From: JACMNW01 sp963708425
GTDB taxonomy: Bacteria > Pseudomonadota > Alphaproteobacteria > Rhodobacterales > Rhodobacteraceae
Assembly: GCA_963708425.1 (NCBI GenBank)
Contig: OY970206.1
Location: forward strand, 3,100,001 to 3,164,000
Reading direction: 5' to 3'
Length of the DNA: 64,000 bases
Part shown: positions 1 through 11,000 of the stretch, one piece after another
How the letters are laid out: each line of letters begins with the position of its first letter
Numbering within the stretch: position 1 is the first letter of the stretch
The notes under the pieces: generated by a model
Told to the model about the DNA's origin: nothing
What the model saw: the letters and a program-made list of their open reading frames with translations, nothing else
The model's database searches: none
Translations under genes and position numbers: made by a program

Positions 1-673
<673 letters not shown>

Positions 674-700
674 GTTGTTAGCAGATTGTTCGGTACCAAC

Positions 701-726
701 GCGCTCAAGTAGCGAAGCGGTAGCGC
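701..726 (+). repeat. 26-nt hairpin repeat in rRNA spacer, copy 1
   Basis: A 5-bp stem (GCGCT with AGCGC) encloses CAAGTAGCGAAGCGGT. The same loop occurs at 4913-4938 between 5S and tRNA-fMet, where the stem is GCACT with AGTGC. One base pair has changed on both sides together, so pairing is kept. This suggests an RNA element acting in the rRNA transcript, perhaps in processing; the function is inferred. Confidence 0.7.
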
Positions 727-949
727 ACAAGATCGTACAACACTTAGCAGAGACCAGTCATGGTCTCATATGCGATCAGGCCGTCCTCATATCTCTTCAG
801 AACGTACGCTCGGCGCGAGCCGAGTGGCAAAACACTCCAGTGGACTGTTTTGAGTGGCGAAGGCCATTGCGCCAGCGCAATGGCAAGAATGGCGGGCATC
901 AGCGCGCCGAAAGAGCCCTGTTTTAACTATCGGGGCCAGCCCAACGACC

Positions 950-1026
<77 letters not shown>

Positions 1027-1068
1027 GTTGGTAGGCCACCAGTTGGCAAAAGAAGTAACTGTCTTAAC

Positions 1069-1144
1069 GGGGCCTTAGCTCAGCTGGGAGAGCGCCTGAT
1101 TTGCATTCAGGAGGTCAACGGTTCGATCCCGTTAGGCTCCACCA
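1069..1144 (+). tRNA. tRNA-Ala (TGC)
   Basis: A 76-nt cloverleaf beginning GGGGCCTTAGCTCAG, with anticodon loop TTTGCAT (anticodon TGC), T-arm GGTTCGATCCC and encoded CCA. It follows tRNA-Ile after a short spacer in which an 11-nt word (CCACCAGTTGG) is duplicated at 1021 and 1037. The Ile-Ala pair is the standard spacer arrangement. Confidence 0.98.
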
Positions 1145-1358
1145 AGACACTCACATGATCATCAAGGCCATCGGTTGATGGGTTTGATCGTCCTGTGAGG
1201 GACGAACGGCCAAGTCACCCGGCAACGGATGACGGCCAAGCAAGAATTGACATCGTTTAGAGAGAAACAACATCAGTATCACTGGTTGCCCCGAGTATGG
1301 GGGAACCTGGGTCTTGAACCCGAGAGTGATATTGTTCCAAGTCTAGTACACTAACCAT

Positions 1359-1381
1359 CCTGCGACCTTCGGGTTCGCAGG
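1359..1381 (+). other. TTCG-capped hairpin in rRNA spacer
   Basis: A stem CCTGCG/CGCAGG followed by a small internal mismatch and CC/GG closes a TTCG tetraloop. Stable UUCG hairpins of this kind are common in rRNA precursors. No U-run follows, so it is not a terminator. Confidence 0.6.
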
Positions 1382-1495
1382 AGGTGGGAAAGTATACATG
1401 CTTTTGACATGTCAGTTTGCTTTTGCAAAATGACTGGCCGCCTCGGACACGGGGCGGTGACCGGGAAGGACGGGCTGCGGTGCAAACCAAAGCCT

Positions 1496-1503
1496 TGCTC
1501 TTT
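1496..1503 (+). promoter_or_regulatory. boxA-like rRNA antitermination element
   Basis: TGCTCTTT lies about 10 bp before the mature 23S region. It matches the core of bacterial rrn boxA, the RNA site bound by NusB-S10 that keeps RNA polymerase antiterminated through rRNA genes. A second boxA before 23S is usual in rrn operons. Confidence 0.65.
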
Positions 1504-1649
1504 CTGGATCAAATTAAGCGCGAAAAGGGCGTTTGGTGGATGCCTAGGCAGTAAGAGGCGATGAAGGACGTGATACCCTGCGTTAAGCCATGGGGAGCCG
1601 GGAATAGGCTTTGATCCATGGATGTCCGAATGGGGAAACCCACCTGAAT

Positions 1650-1745
1650 GTTTGTTGTTGTTGCTTCGCAACGCACGCTTCGCGGGCCACCCTTGGTGGC
1701 TTGGGGTGCGGGTTTTGTTCGGCAATCATCAATGAGCATAGACAG
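1650..1745 (+). other. Helix 9 intervening sequence in 23S
   Basis: Where E. coli has a short helix 9, this gene has an extended hairpin. Its core pairs CGCAC (1672-1676) with GTGCG (1706-1710), and the tip pairs GCCACC (1686-1691) with GGTGGC (1695-1700) around a CTT loop. Helix 9 insertions excised by RNase III are well known in alphaproteobacteria and yield a separate 5.8S-like 5' fragment. The exact cut sites cannot be read from sequence. Confidence 0.75.
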
Positions 1746-2640
1746 GTACTTTTACCCTGAATACATAGGGGTTTAAGAGCAAACCCGGGGAACTGAAACA
1801 TCTAAGTACCCGGAGGAAAGGAAATCAAGAGAGACTCCGTTAGTAGTGGCGAGCGAACGCGGACCAGCCGATCTTCGAAGAGTGACTGGAATGGTCTGGA
1901 AAGGCCAGCGACACAGGGTGACAGCCCCGTACAGGAAGCTTCAGAAGACATATCAAGTAGGGCGGGACACGTGAAATCCTGTCTGAAGATCGGGGGACCA
2001 CCCCCGAAGGCTAAGTACTCCTTACTGACCGATAGCGAACCAGTACCGTGAGGGAAAGGTGAAAAGCACCCCGACGAGGGGAGTGAAACAGTACCTGAAA
2101 CCGGACGCCTACAAGCAGTCGGAGGGACCTTTATTAAGTCCTGACGGCGTACCTTTTGTATAATGGGTCAACGACTTAGTCTCAGTAGCAAGCTTAAGCC
2201 GCTAGGTGTAGGCGCAGGGAAACCAAGTCTTAAAAGGGCGAATGAGTTACTGGGATTAGACCCGAAACCAGGTGATCTAGCCATGTGCAGGATGAAGGTA
2301 AGGTAACACTTACTGGAGGTCCGAACCAACACCCGTTGAAAAGGGTCTGGATGACGTGTGGCTAGGGGTGAAAGGCCAATCAAACCTGGAGATAGCTGGT
2401 TCTCCGCGAAAGCTATTTAGGTAGCGCCTCGGACGAATACCATCGGGGGTAGAGCACTGCATGGGTGATGGGGGCCCACAGCCTTACTGAGCCTAAGCAA
2501 ACTCCGAATACCGATGAGTACTATCCGGGAGACACACAGCGGGTGCTAACGTCCGTTGTGAAGAGGGAAACAACCCTGACCTGCAGCTAAGGCCCCTAAT
2601 TCATGGCTAAGTGGGAAAGCATGTGGGACGGCCAAAACAA

Positions 2641-2671
<31 letters not shown>

Positions 2672-2794
2672 TAAAGATAGCGTAACAGCTCACTGGTCTA
2701 GATAAGCTGTCCTGCGGCGAAGATGTAACGGGGCTCAAGCCATGAGCCGAAGCTCAGGATGTGCAGCAATGCACGTGGTAGCGGAGCGTTCTGT

Positions 2795-2920
2795 GATATA
2801 GAACGTTGTGTATATATGTTTGGAGCGGGCCAAGGAGCCGACAGATGTCTGTTGCAGCGATGCAATGGGGGTCGACGGGCAAGAGGGGAGCGCAAAACAT
2901 AACCTACACAATCTTCTTTC
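2795..2920 (+). other. Helix 45 intervening sequence in 23S
   Basis: Between GCGTTCTGT and TGAAGCCGGGCTGTAAGG, bases that are nearly adjacent in other 23S genes, about 126 nt are inserted. The ends can pair: TTGTGTATATATGTTT (2806-2821) with AAACATAACCTACACAA (2895-2911). Helix 45 is a known site of intervening sequences in other bacteria. The insert has no convincing open reading frame. Excision is inferred. Confidence 0.7.
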
Positions 2921-3479
2921 TGTGAAGCCGGGCTGTAAGGCATCCGGTGGAGAGATCAGAAGCGAGAATGTTGACATGAGTAGCGATAAAGAGGGTGAGA
3001 GACCCTCTCGCCGTAAGTCCAAGGGTTCCTGCTTAAAGCTAATCTGAGCAGGGTAAGCCGGCCCCTAAGGCGAGGCCGAAAGGCGTAGTCGATGGGAACC
3101 ACGTTAATATTCGTGGGCCAGGAGGAAGTGACGGATCTCAAAGATTGTCTGCCCTTATCGGATTGGGTGGGCCGTTCAGAGGTCCCTGGAAATAGCCCTC
3201 CATCAGACCGTACCCTAAACCGACACAGGTGGACTGGTAGAGTATACCAAGGCGCTTGAGAGAACCACATCAAAGGAACTCGGCAAAATGCCTCCGTAAG
3301 TTCGCGAGAAGGAGGCCCAACGTTTACGCAAGTAGATGTTGGGGGCACAAACTAGGGGGTGGCGACTGTTTACTTAAAACACAGGGCTCTGCGAAGCCGT
3401 AAGGCGACGTATAGGGTCTGACGCCTGCCCGGTGCTGGAAGGTTAAAGGGAGGGGTGCAAGCTCTGAACTGAAGCCCCA

Positions 3480-3561
<82 letters not shown>

Positions 3562-3994
3562 CGATCTCCCCGCTGTCTCTGATGTGGACTCAGCGAAATT
3601 GAACTGTGTGTCAAGATGCACACTTCCCGCGGTTAGACGGAAAGACCCCATGCACCTTTACTCTAGCTTCGCACTGGTATCAGGATTGCGATGTGCAGGA
3701 TAGGTGGTAGGCATTGAAGCGGGGACGCCAGTCTTCGTGGAGCCATCCTTGAGATACCACCCTTTGCACTTCTGATATCTAACCGCGGTCCATTATCTGG
3801 ATCCGGGACCCTGCGTGGTGGGGAGTTTGACTGGGGCGGTCGCCTCCCAAATTGTAACGGAGGCGCGCGAAGGTAGGCTCAGACCGGTCGGAAATCGGTC
3901 GTTGAGTGCAATGGCAGAAGCCTGCCTGACTGCAAGACTGACAAGTCGAGCAGAGACGAAAGTCGGTCATAGTGATCCGGTGGTCCCAAGTGGG

Positions 3995-4025
<31 letters not shown>

Positions 4026-4113
4026 TGGGGATAACAGGCTGATGATGCCCAAGAGTCCATATCGACGGCATCGTTTGGCACCTCGATGTCGGCTCATCTC
4101 ATCCTGGGGCTGG

Positions 4114-4150
<37 letters not shown>

Positions 4151-4719
4151 AGGTACGTGAGCTGGGTTTAGAACGTCGTGAGACAGTTCGGTCCCTATCT
4201 GCCGTGGGTGTAGGAGACTTGAGAAGAGTTGCCCCTAGTACGAGAGGACCGGGGTGAACGAACCACTGGTGGACCAGTTATCGTGCCAACGGTAGTGCTG
4301 GGTAGCTATGTTCGGACAGGATAACCGCTGAAGGCATCTAAGCGGGAAGCCCCCTTCAAAACAAGGTCTCCCTGAGGGCCGTGGAAGACCACCACGTCGA
4401 TAGGCCAGAGGTGTAAGAGCGGTAACGCTTTCAGCTGACTGGTACTAATTGCCCGATAGGCTTGATTTGATCCAGAAACAGCAAGGTTTATCCCGATGGA
4501 CGCGATGTCCATCAAGACCCCTTCGCTCATCTGCGAAAAATGTCAAAAGCACCGCTGATATGTGTGCAAACACGATCAGCATAGACTTGGAACAGAGTTG
4601 TGAGCATGTGATCAGACCAGCATGGATCTGAACCACCCCCACAACGTCCCGCAGTGAGGCTTCGGATTTTGTCCGCAGCCCCCCTGCAAACAAAACTGAT
4701 GTTGTGCGTTTCTTTCTCG

Positions 4720-4836
4720 GTTTGGTGGTCATAGCGCGAGCAAAACACCCGATCCCGTCCCGATCTCGGCCGTTAAGTGCCGTCGCGCCAATGGTACTGC
4801 ATCTTAAGGTGTGGGAGAGTAGGTCACCGCCAAACC
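4720..4836 (+). rRNA. rrf: 5S ribosomal RNA
   Basis: About 117 nt. It contains the conserved CGATCCCGTCCCGATCTCGG block and GGTACTGCATCTTAAGGTGTGGGAGAGTAGG, with the terminal helix pairing GTTTGGTGG with CCGCCAAAC. The flanks form a precursor stem: GCGTTTCTT (4706-4714) pairs perfectly with AAGAAACGC (4841-4849). Confidence 0.96.
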
Positions 4837-4912
4837 TAGTAAGAAACGCAAATTCTCTCATAAACGATGATCATATACCCACGCACAACGCGTGAAGCAC
4901 GCACGCCAAAAC

Positions 4913-4938
4913 GCACTCAAGTAGCGAAGCGGTAGTGC
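4913..4938 (+). repeat. 26-nt hairpin repeat, copy 2
   Basis: Second copy of the hairpin at 701-726, placed between 5S and tRNA-fMet. The loop region is identical, and the stem differs by a compensated G-C to A-T pair (GCACT with AGTGC). Confidence 0.7.
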
Positions 4939-4952
4939 AAAAAAAGAAGTGT

Positions 4953-5029
<77 letters not shown>

Positions 5030-5052
5030 AAATATTGCGCGTTATCAGACGC

Positions 5053-5300
5053 TTATGCGCCGCCCTCCGGGGCGGCGTTTGCGTTTGTACTATCCGTGGA
5101 AGCACTGTGGAAGCAAGAGGGTGCGAAGTGCTGCGGGTGACCTGCCACTGATCTGTCATCGCGTGCAGCGGGTCGGGCGATTGCGGTGGTCAGATGCAGG
5201 GCGAAGCCTGCAGGGGTCTGGTAGCCGAGGGCCGAGTGGGGCCGCGCAGTGTTGTAGTCGGTGACCCATGCGGCGATCAGATCGCGAGCATGTGGCTGCA
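5053..5300 (-). pseudogene. IS3-family transposase orfB, C-terminal fragment
   Basis: The minus strand encodes DLIAAWVTDYNTARPHSAL followed by GYQTPAGFA, the end of the integrase core of IS3-family transposases (the YN..RPHSALGYxTP block). Everything upstream, including the catalytic DDE residues, is missing. The fragment is joined at about 5300 to an IS66-type fragment in another frame, so it is a remnant, not a gene. Its 3' end overlaps the rRNA terminator. Confidence 0.8.
5058..5086 (+). terminator. Rho-independent terminator of the rRNA operon
   Basis: A perfect 8-bp stem CGCCGCCC/GGGCGGCG with loop TCCG is followed by TTTGCGTTT. It lies 29 bp after tRNA-fMet. The tract is interrupted by GCG, but the very strong stem and its position support termination of the rrn transcript. 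Confidence 0.75.
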
Positions 5301-5632
5301 TCCAGCCGCAGCGTCACCTCACCCCGGATCACATCCAGCACACCCGCAACAGGTGCCGGTGCTGGAACAGGGTCTTGGTGCACAAAGATCGGCGCAAACT
5401 CAAAATCCGCAGAAACCGCGGGCAAAACCAACCTGCCGGTTCGCGCCAGTCGCCGCCACTCCGACACATGGTTCGGACGCATGTCATATCGCCGGGCAAC
5501 CGCATTGACCGTCGCACCCTCCACAAACGTCTCGGCAACAATCCGGGCCTTCAGGGCCTCCGGCCAATGCCGCTTTCCCTTAGGCCCGACGATCAGATCA
5601 ATCTGACTGAGAACCTCCACTGAGCGCTCCAT
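5300..5632 (-). pseudogene. IS66-type accessory gene tnpA remnant
   Basis: Starting at the ATG at 5632, about 110 codons resemble the small helix-turn-helix accessory protein of IS66-type elements: a tandem motif ARIVAETFVEGATVNAVARR followed by YDMRPNHVSEWRRLAR. The frame runs on past about 5300 into unrelated IS3 sequence, so the C-terminus is chimeric. No tnpB or tnpC follows. A short mutated inverted copy of its 5' end lies at 24195-24275, on the far side of the large operon. Confidence 0.75.
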
Positions 5633-5676
5633 GGAGAACCTCCCATCCAAATACACTGCATGGGCTGAATCTCAGA

Positions 5677-5910
5677 TCACGAACGGATGCGGAAGGTGGC
5701 GTTGGTGCACCGCTTACCATACTTCGTCCGCCATTTGCAGAAGGACGCGTTGCTCATGCCATGCTCGCGCCACAGCTCGGCCACCGGCACACCGCCTTCG
5801 GCCTGCCGTTAGATCGCGATGATCTGCGCTTCAGTGTATCTGCTTGTCTTCATTCAGAATCTCCTCGTCCAACTTGCTGAGAAAATTCTACTCAGGCAGC
5901 CCCTTTCTTT
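5677..5910 (-). pseudogene. IS3-family orfA remnant with element end, copy 1
   Basis: ATG at 5853 begins MKTSRYTEAQIIAI, the start of an IS3-family orfA helix-turn-helix protein. An in-frame TAA (5809-5811) interrupts it, after which VPVAELWREHGMSNASFCKW continues to a stop at 5677. Upstream, GGGGCTGCCTGAGTAGAATTTTC marks the element end. A second copy in the same orientation lies at 24287-24426. Confidence 0.8.
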
Positions 5911-6061
5911 TGGGGGGACTACCCCCATAGTGCGGCGCAATCAGCGCCAGAAGACGACCCAAGTGCACCTCCGCATCCATCTCCGCCAAGAACTGCTCCC
6001 GCCGTGTGGCCTTCTTCTACATCGCATCGCGCAGGCCGGGAAAGGCAGGTTGTTTCGGCAT
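5911..6061 (-). pseudogene. IS5-family transposase N-terminal remnant
   Basis: From the ATG at 6061 the minus strand reads MPKQPAFPGLRDAM, then a TAG stop (6017-6019), then KKATRREQFLAEMDAEVHLG followed by RLLALIAPHYG. The second part is the conserved N-terminus of IS5-family transposases (REQFLAEM..., LLALIxPHY). The rest of the element is lost at the junction with the IS3 end near 5911. It sits just downstream of the last gene of the giant operon. Confidence 0.75.
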
Positions 6062-6133
6062 CGAATGGGCTTCTCGTCGCGCCGCAGAAGTCTATCAGAT
6101 CAGGCCGAAATCACGAGGTTTTTCAGACGTTCC

Positions 6134-8008
6134 TTAGGGCTTGGGCTTGCTCGGGATCTGGTCGAAGGCCAGCCGACTTGATCCTTCGCCACGACCGGCG
6201 TGCTTGCGCGCACCGTACCAGACGAAGGTCTGTCCGCCATACCAGCGGCTGCGCTGGAAGCTGCGGGTAACTCTGACACCGGCGCGCGGCACCTCTTCTT
6301 CGTGCAGGTCGTAGCCTTCGGGGGCGGGCTGATCAAGGCCTTGCCGCATCAACCCCGTGCGTGGCGCAATCCTGACCGGCGGGTTGGGATCGCCTTCGAT
6401 GATGCGCAGCAGCGCCGCGCGGCGTAGCTGAATTTCGCGCGTGTCGTTCTCGATATGCACCGGGATGAAGGGGATCCAGTGCTCTGGCACCTGAGTCATC
6501 GCCTGATAGCGGATGGCCGCCTCATTTTCCAGCGGCGGTGCTGGCGGCGGCAACGGCCCCATATCCTCGACCAGCCGACGATGATAGCGCGCAGTGTCTC
6601 GCGCAGCGACAGCCCCGGACGTTACGCCGCCATGTGGCAAGGGCAGCCGGGTTTCGATCCCCCAGACCATGTTGGCCATCTCGTCGCGGATCAGTTCCAC
6701 TGCCTCGACAGCTTCGCCTTCCTGGATCTTCGGCACGCCGGGCAGGATCACCAGACTAAGATCTGCGGAGATCGCATCGGTGCCACGCGTGGAAAGCGTA
6801 TACATTGCCCAACGCTGCCAATCGTCGTCAGCGCCGCGGCCTGCTGCCTCGACCCAAGTGCGTTCACCAAAGACGTTGGTCACGGCCAACCCAGCCACCG
6901 TTGCGATGGTGCCGGCAGGCACGGTTAGCGGCAGCAAGAACCAGTCATTGGCATAGATCAGGCCAAACTCCATCAGCAGAAGCTTGTTCACTTCCGTTGT
7001 GTCGGGGTCGATGTCGCCAAAGCTGGTGCGACCTTCTTCAAAGGTCCACCAGCGGGTGTTTGGCATTCCATCGAATTGGATCGGCACCGGGATGAAGCTG
7101 GCGGTGGTCGCGGCCTCGACATCTGTGGGCAAGGGCGCACCATCAACGGGGCCAAGCCCGTCTTGCGCCGGGTCGAAATCCAGCGAATACCAGTCAAGAT
7201 GACCTTGGGCATATTCTTCGGCAACAAGGTGTTTTTCGGCGGTGCCTTTCGGGGCAGAGGTTTCGAAGGCGTATTCCAGACGGTCGGGTTGCCAGCCGCT
7301 GCCTTGGGCAGGTTGATAGAAAAGATCTTTGTACCAAGCCGTGAAGTCAGTTTCTGCCGCCTCGATTGCCAGCGCGCTGGCCGGATTGGCAAGTGCCACA
7401 AGATCATGAGCATGGTTTCCCGGCGCTGCGGCCAGATGGTCGTGCAGCGCCAGCCCGTCCACCGCCCGGCCAGCCATCGCGGCCAGTGCCTGCCAGCTAT
7501 CCCGATGGGCAGCAACTGGTGCCGAGGCGGTGGTTGCGGGGTCGGGTGTGGGCACTGGCAATGCGGCGATGAACTTTGCGCCAAGGCCGGGCTCGATCCC
7601 GTCGATCAGTTTCAGCCATCGTCGGCCCATGGCAAGGCGAATGTCGTAGCCCATTTCCTGTCCCGCCAGCCGGAACGGGATCGTTTGACGTTCCACCTTC
7701 GCCTCTAGCGGCACGTCGTCGTCGAACGCTTCTGCGGCCTGCCCGACGGCGCGGTATTTTGTCAGGCGTGTCGTCTCGACATGGACTTTGGCAAACACCG
7801 CAGAACCCGCGTCGTCGCCCTCGAACTCGCCCATCTGCCATTGCTTGGTCAGCATCCACAAGGGATCACGGATCTCGGCCTTCAGCGCGCGCTCAAAGTC
7901 GTGTCGGCGGGGACGACCTTCAAGGCGGTTCCACATGGTGATTGTCGGCAATAGGATCTTGCCTTGAAACACTGCCGTCAGGTTTTCCGTCGCAACGAAT
8001 TTATTCAT
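6134..8008 (-). CDS. Large-operon protein E (624 aa), unknown function
   Basis: I do not recognise a characterised family. The protein has no signal peptide and no membrane segment. The N-terminus reads FQGKILLPTITMWNRLEGRP and, near residues 45-65, DPLWMLTKQWQMGEFEGDDA. I recall similar W/Q-rich blocks from other uncharacterised bacterial proteins encoded beside DUF6603-type genes, but could not check this. The middle is acidic and rich in Trp and Pro; the C-terminus is basic (SRWYGGQTFVWYGARKHAG). The ATG overlaps the stop of the upstream 1883-aa gene by 8 bp (ATGAATAA), implying translational coupling. It is the last gene of the five-gene operon. Confidence 0.85.
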   Translation of the reverse strand: MNKFVATENLTAVFQGKILLPTITMWNRLEGRPRRHDFERALKAEIRDPLWMLTKQWQMGEFEGDDAGSAVFAKVHVETTRLTKYRAVGQAAEAFDDDVPLEAKVERQTIPFRLAGQEMGYDIRLAMGRRWLKLIDGIEPGLGAKFIAALPVPTPDPATTASAPVAAHRDSWQALAAMAGRAVDGLALHDHLAAAPGNHAHDLVALANPASALAIEAAETDFTAWYKDLFYQPAQGSGWQPDRLEYAFETSAPKGTAEKHLVAEEYAQGHLDWYSLDFDPAQDGLGPVDGAPLPTDVEAATTASFIPVPIQFDGMPNTRWWTFEEGRTSFGDIDPDTTEVNKLLLMEFGLIYANDWFLLPLTVPAGTIATVAGLAVTNVFGERTWVEAAGRGADDDWQRWAMYTLSTRGTDAISADLSLVILPGVPKIQEGEAVEAVELIRDEMANMVWGIETRLPLPHGGVTSGAVAARDTARYHRRLVEDMGPLPPPAPPLENEAAIRYQAMTQVPEHWIPFIPVHIENDTREIQLRRAALLRIIEGDPNPPVRIAPRTGLMRQGLDQPAPEGYDLHEEEVPRAGVRVTRSFQRSRWYGGQTFVWYGARKHAGRGEGSSRLAFDQIPSKPKP

Positions 8009-11000
8009 TGCTGCCCCCTTCCGCCGCGAGAGTCGCGGCCAATCCGTTGTTGAAGGCCAGGTTCATCGCCGCCGTAATCGGATGCATCGTCACTGCCGAA
8101 ACGATGGCGGGCAGAAAGCGGGCGTAGGCAGTTGTGTCGAGATGGTCCGGCTCGATCGCGCGGCGCTTGGCCATATCCATCGTCTCGGTTACCGTGTCCA
8201 CCAGGTCCTGCCATTGCCACGCCCCGGTAAAGCGCGACGGAAGCGCCAGAAGCATGACCTGAGGCGGTTCCGAGTTCGGACGGTCGTAGTGGAAGGCAAG
8301 CCCGGTATCTTCGGTGCGGCTCGGGATCACTTCGGTCCATTCGTCCAGCAAAAGGCCAGCCTGTCGCCCCGCCGCGACAAAGGGCGTGACATAATGGGCA
8401 GTATACAAAAGCTTGTCTTCGTCAATCTTGAACGGGTCGCCGGCAGGCGTCGTCTCGGGGAATTCGAGCCCGAGCCATGGCGTGTCGGGGCGGTGCGGGA
8501 ATTGCAGCGGCTGCAATGGGATTGCCGCACCGGTGAAGGCCTCGGCCAGTTGCTCGGCGGCCTCAAGAGCGGCCATTTTGGCGCGCACCCGGGCGATGCC
8601 GGTCAGCCAGTCATCGACTGGAAAACGGCGTCCGACAGTGGTGGTGACATGGGCGAGGATGGTCTGATCGGCAGTCGGTCCCGCCCCCCATGCCGCAGCC
8701 CATTCCTGTGCGTGGGTTTCGGGAAGCACGAATTCCGGCACGATCTGCACAGCCTCGCCCAGCATCAGTTTTGCAGCCTTGGTCAGTGCTGCGACCTTGG
8801 CTTTTGCCTCTGCCGACGCATCATGGGCGTCGATCTGCGTCTGGACTTTTTCCAGCTGCACGGTGATGGCGTCGATCAGGCCGGTTGCGCGATGCGCCAT
8901 GTCCTCGGCCAGAGTGACGATGCCCTTTGCCGGACCTGCAATGTCAATCTCAACCGGATCGAACCCCGCATTGACGGCCTTGGAGGCCAAAATCCCGTCA
9001 TGCAGGACTGATACATTCACTGCGCCATCGTGCAGCGCTTGCAGCGCCGCGCGCTGGGCAAGCATTGCCACGCGCTGAGTGTCGAAAAGGTGGTCACGAA
9101 AGGCGTCGGCATCGGGGGGCGGCAGCGGATCAAGCCGACTGGTCGCGATCAGCCGTTCGGCCATGCGCAATTTCAGGATCTTCTGGTCTTCGGCAGCGCC
9201 CGGATCGGCGTCGTAGTCAAGGATCGCCTGTTCGAACTCGGCAATGCGCCCGTCCCAGCGCACCAGCATCGCTGCAAGTGCTGTCTTCAATTCGGTAAAG
9301 ATGCGGCGGCGGTCGCCAAAAGTAGTGCCGGTACCACTACCAAGCCCGGCAAAGGGCGCGACCGCCAGCATACGCGCGACAAAGGCTGCAAGTGTCGCTT
9401 CGATCTCGGTCGCGATCTGGGTGTGCTCGATATTATCCAGCCGCGCCTTCAACGGAGCATGGAATGCCTGCAGATCGGCCAAGTGCCCGGCAAGCTGACC
9501 TTGCACCAACGTGATGCGGACCGGGTCGATCGACTGGATCAGATCGACAGTGCCAGTGGCCTCGCCCGCCAGCGCCATGTCGGTCGGCTGCAAGGGTCGC
9601 GAGCGCAGCAACAAGGCCCGCAGCGGGCGGATCAGGGCAGCAAGTTCAAAGAAGGGCACATGACCGGCAATTGCAGCTATGCGGTCGCGGTAGGCGATCG
9701 ACAGTATGGCGTCCGGGGGTGGCGCGTGAGTGGCGATCACCAGCGCTTCGATCCGGTCGTCAAGTTCGCGCGCCGAGGGTTCTTCGTCGGGGTCAAGCAG
9801 ATAAAGAAGGTCTATCGGCAGAAACCCCAGCGCATCGGCGGTTACCACGTGGCTTGCAAGCGGCGCGCCGGTGGCGTCCGTTACGCTGACTGTACAGGCA
9901 ACGGTGGCAAGTGGTGGCAACAGGCCTGTCAGCCACGCGTTGATCGCGGGCTCGACACGCGCACGGGGCGAGGTGAGTGCGGGATTGGCTGGGTCAAGCC
10001 CGGTTTGCAAGTGGATCGCAGTGCGGTGAGTCAGCGTCACGCCAGAACGCGGCGTCTGCACCACGTCCGGGGTCTGCGGCGCTTTGCCCTTGGAGGTTGC
10101 CGCCAGCACTGCCGCAGCGCGTTCATAGTTGCCCTGAACCACTTGATGCACGCTTTCGGCCATCGTCAGGTCGGCCACGGCATCGGCGATATTGACGATC
10201 CTTTCGGCCTCGGCGCTGATAGCTGCGGCTTGGCCCGCGCTGGCGGCGGGCAAGTCGGGCTTGCCGAAGGGATAGCTTTTCTGTCCCGACGCCTTGATAT
10301 GCTCGACGAGCGACAGCCCGTCGATGACATGGCGCGCTTCGACCCGGCGCATTGTCAGCTTGCGGCCCAGCGCGTCAATGTTGCCGGTGCGGGTCGGCAC
10401 CAGACGGTCGCCAACAAGCGGGAAGGCCTTACGCAGGTCGAGGATAAATTCATCAACTTCGACATCGTGACGATCATGAAGCCCGCGCTCGAACTGGTAG
10501 CCAAGCAGCGCACCAAGGCTTTGCTGGTTTTGCATCCCCTCGATCATGGCCAAAGCCAGCCGGACGCGTTCTGAAGTCAGATTGATGGCAAGGCTGCCCG
10601 GGGCATCAGGTGTCGCATTGGACAGATAGCCGTTGCGCAGCACTGCCGCCGTTACGGCATGGTTCAGCGACGGGGCATGGATGTAGCCCTGATTTTTTGA
10701 ATCCCGCAAAAGCTGTGGCTCGGCCTCGGGGTGGAAGACGTCGCCCAGACCACCGGAAAGGTCTACCGGCGTCATCACCTTGAACTCGGGCCGCACGTTT
10801 TCAAGCCATCCGAAGGCGCCAAGGTAAAGCCCCGTCGCGTTGCCCGGCAGGGGTGCCGCCCCTGGAACCGGCGCGGGGGCGGACTTGCGCATTTCTTGCA
10901 GTTGCCGGGACATCAGCCCGCCGAACCACGCGTCAATCCGGTAGGTGAAAAGGTCGATATGTTCGGCAAATGCGCGTTCAAGAACTGCCGTGGGCCGCGA

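Larger units (their letters stand above)
1145..1509 (+). other. tRNA-Ala to 23S spacer
   Basis: There is no gene in this 365-bp transcribed spacer. It contains a TTCG-capped hairpin (1359-1381) and a boxA-like antitermination element (1496-1503), listed separately. Its last bases (TGGATCAAATTAAG) can pair with sequence at the 23S 3' end (CTTGATTTGATCCA), forming the precursor processing stem. Confidence 0.75.

Noticed and set aside
1285..1370. tRNA-like sequence on the minus strand of the rRNA spacer (GGGTTCAAGACCC T-arm-like block and a D-arm-like block).
   Set aside because: Acceptor and anticodon stems do not pair and there is no CCA, so it is at most a decayed or chance resemblance.
9030..10574. 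A 514-codon open frame on the plus strand, with others at 8082-9011 and 13553-14380.
   Set aside because: They lie fully antisense to the giant operon genes, have no ribosome sites, and read like shadows of GC-rich codons in the true frame.
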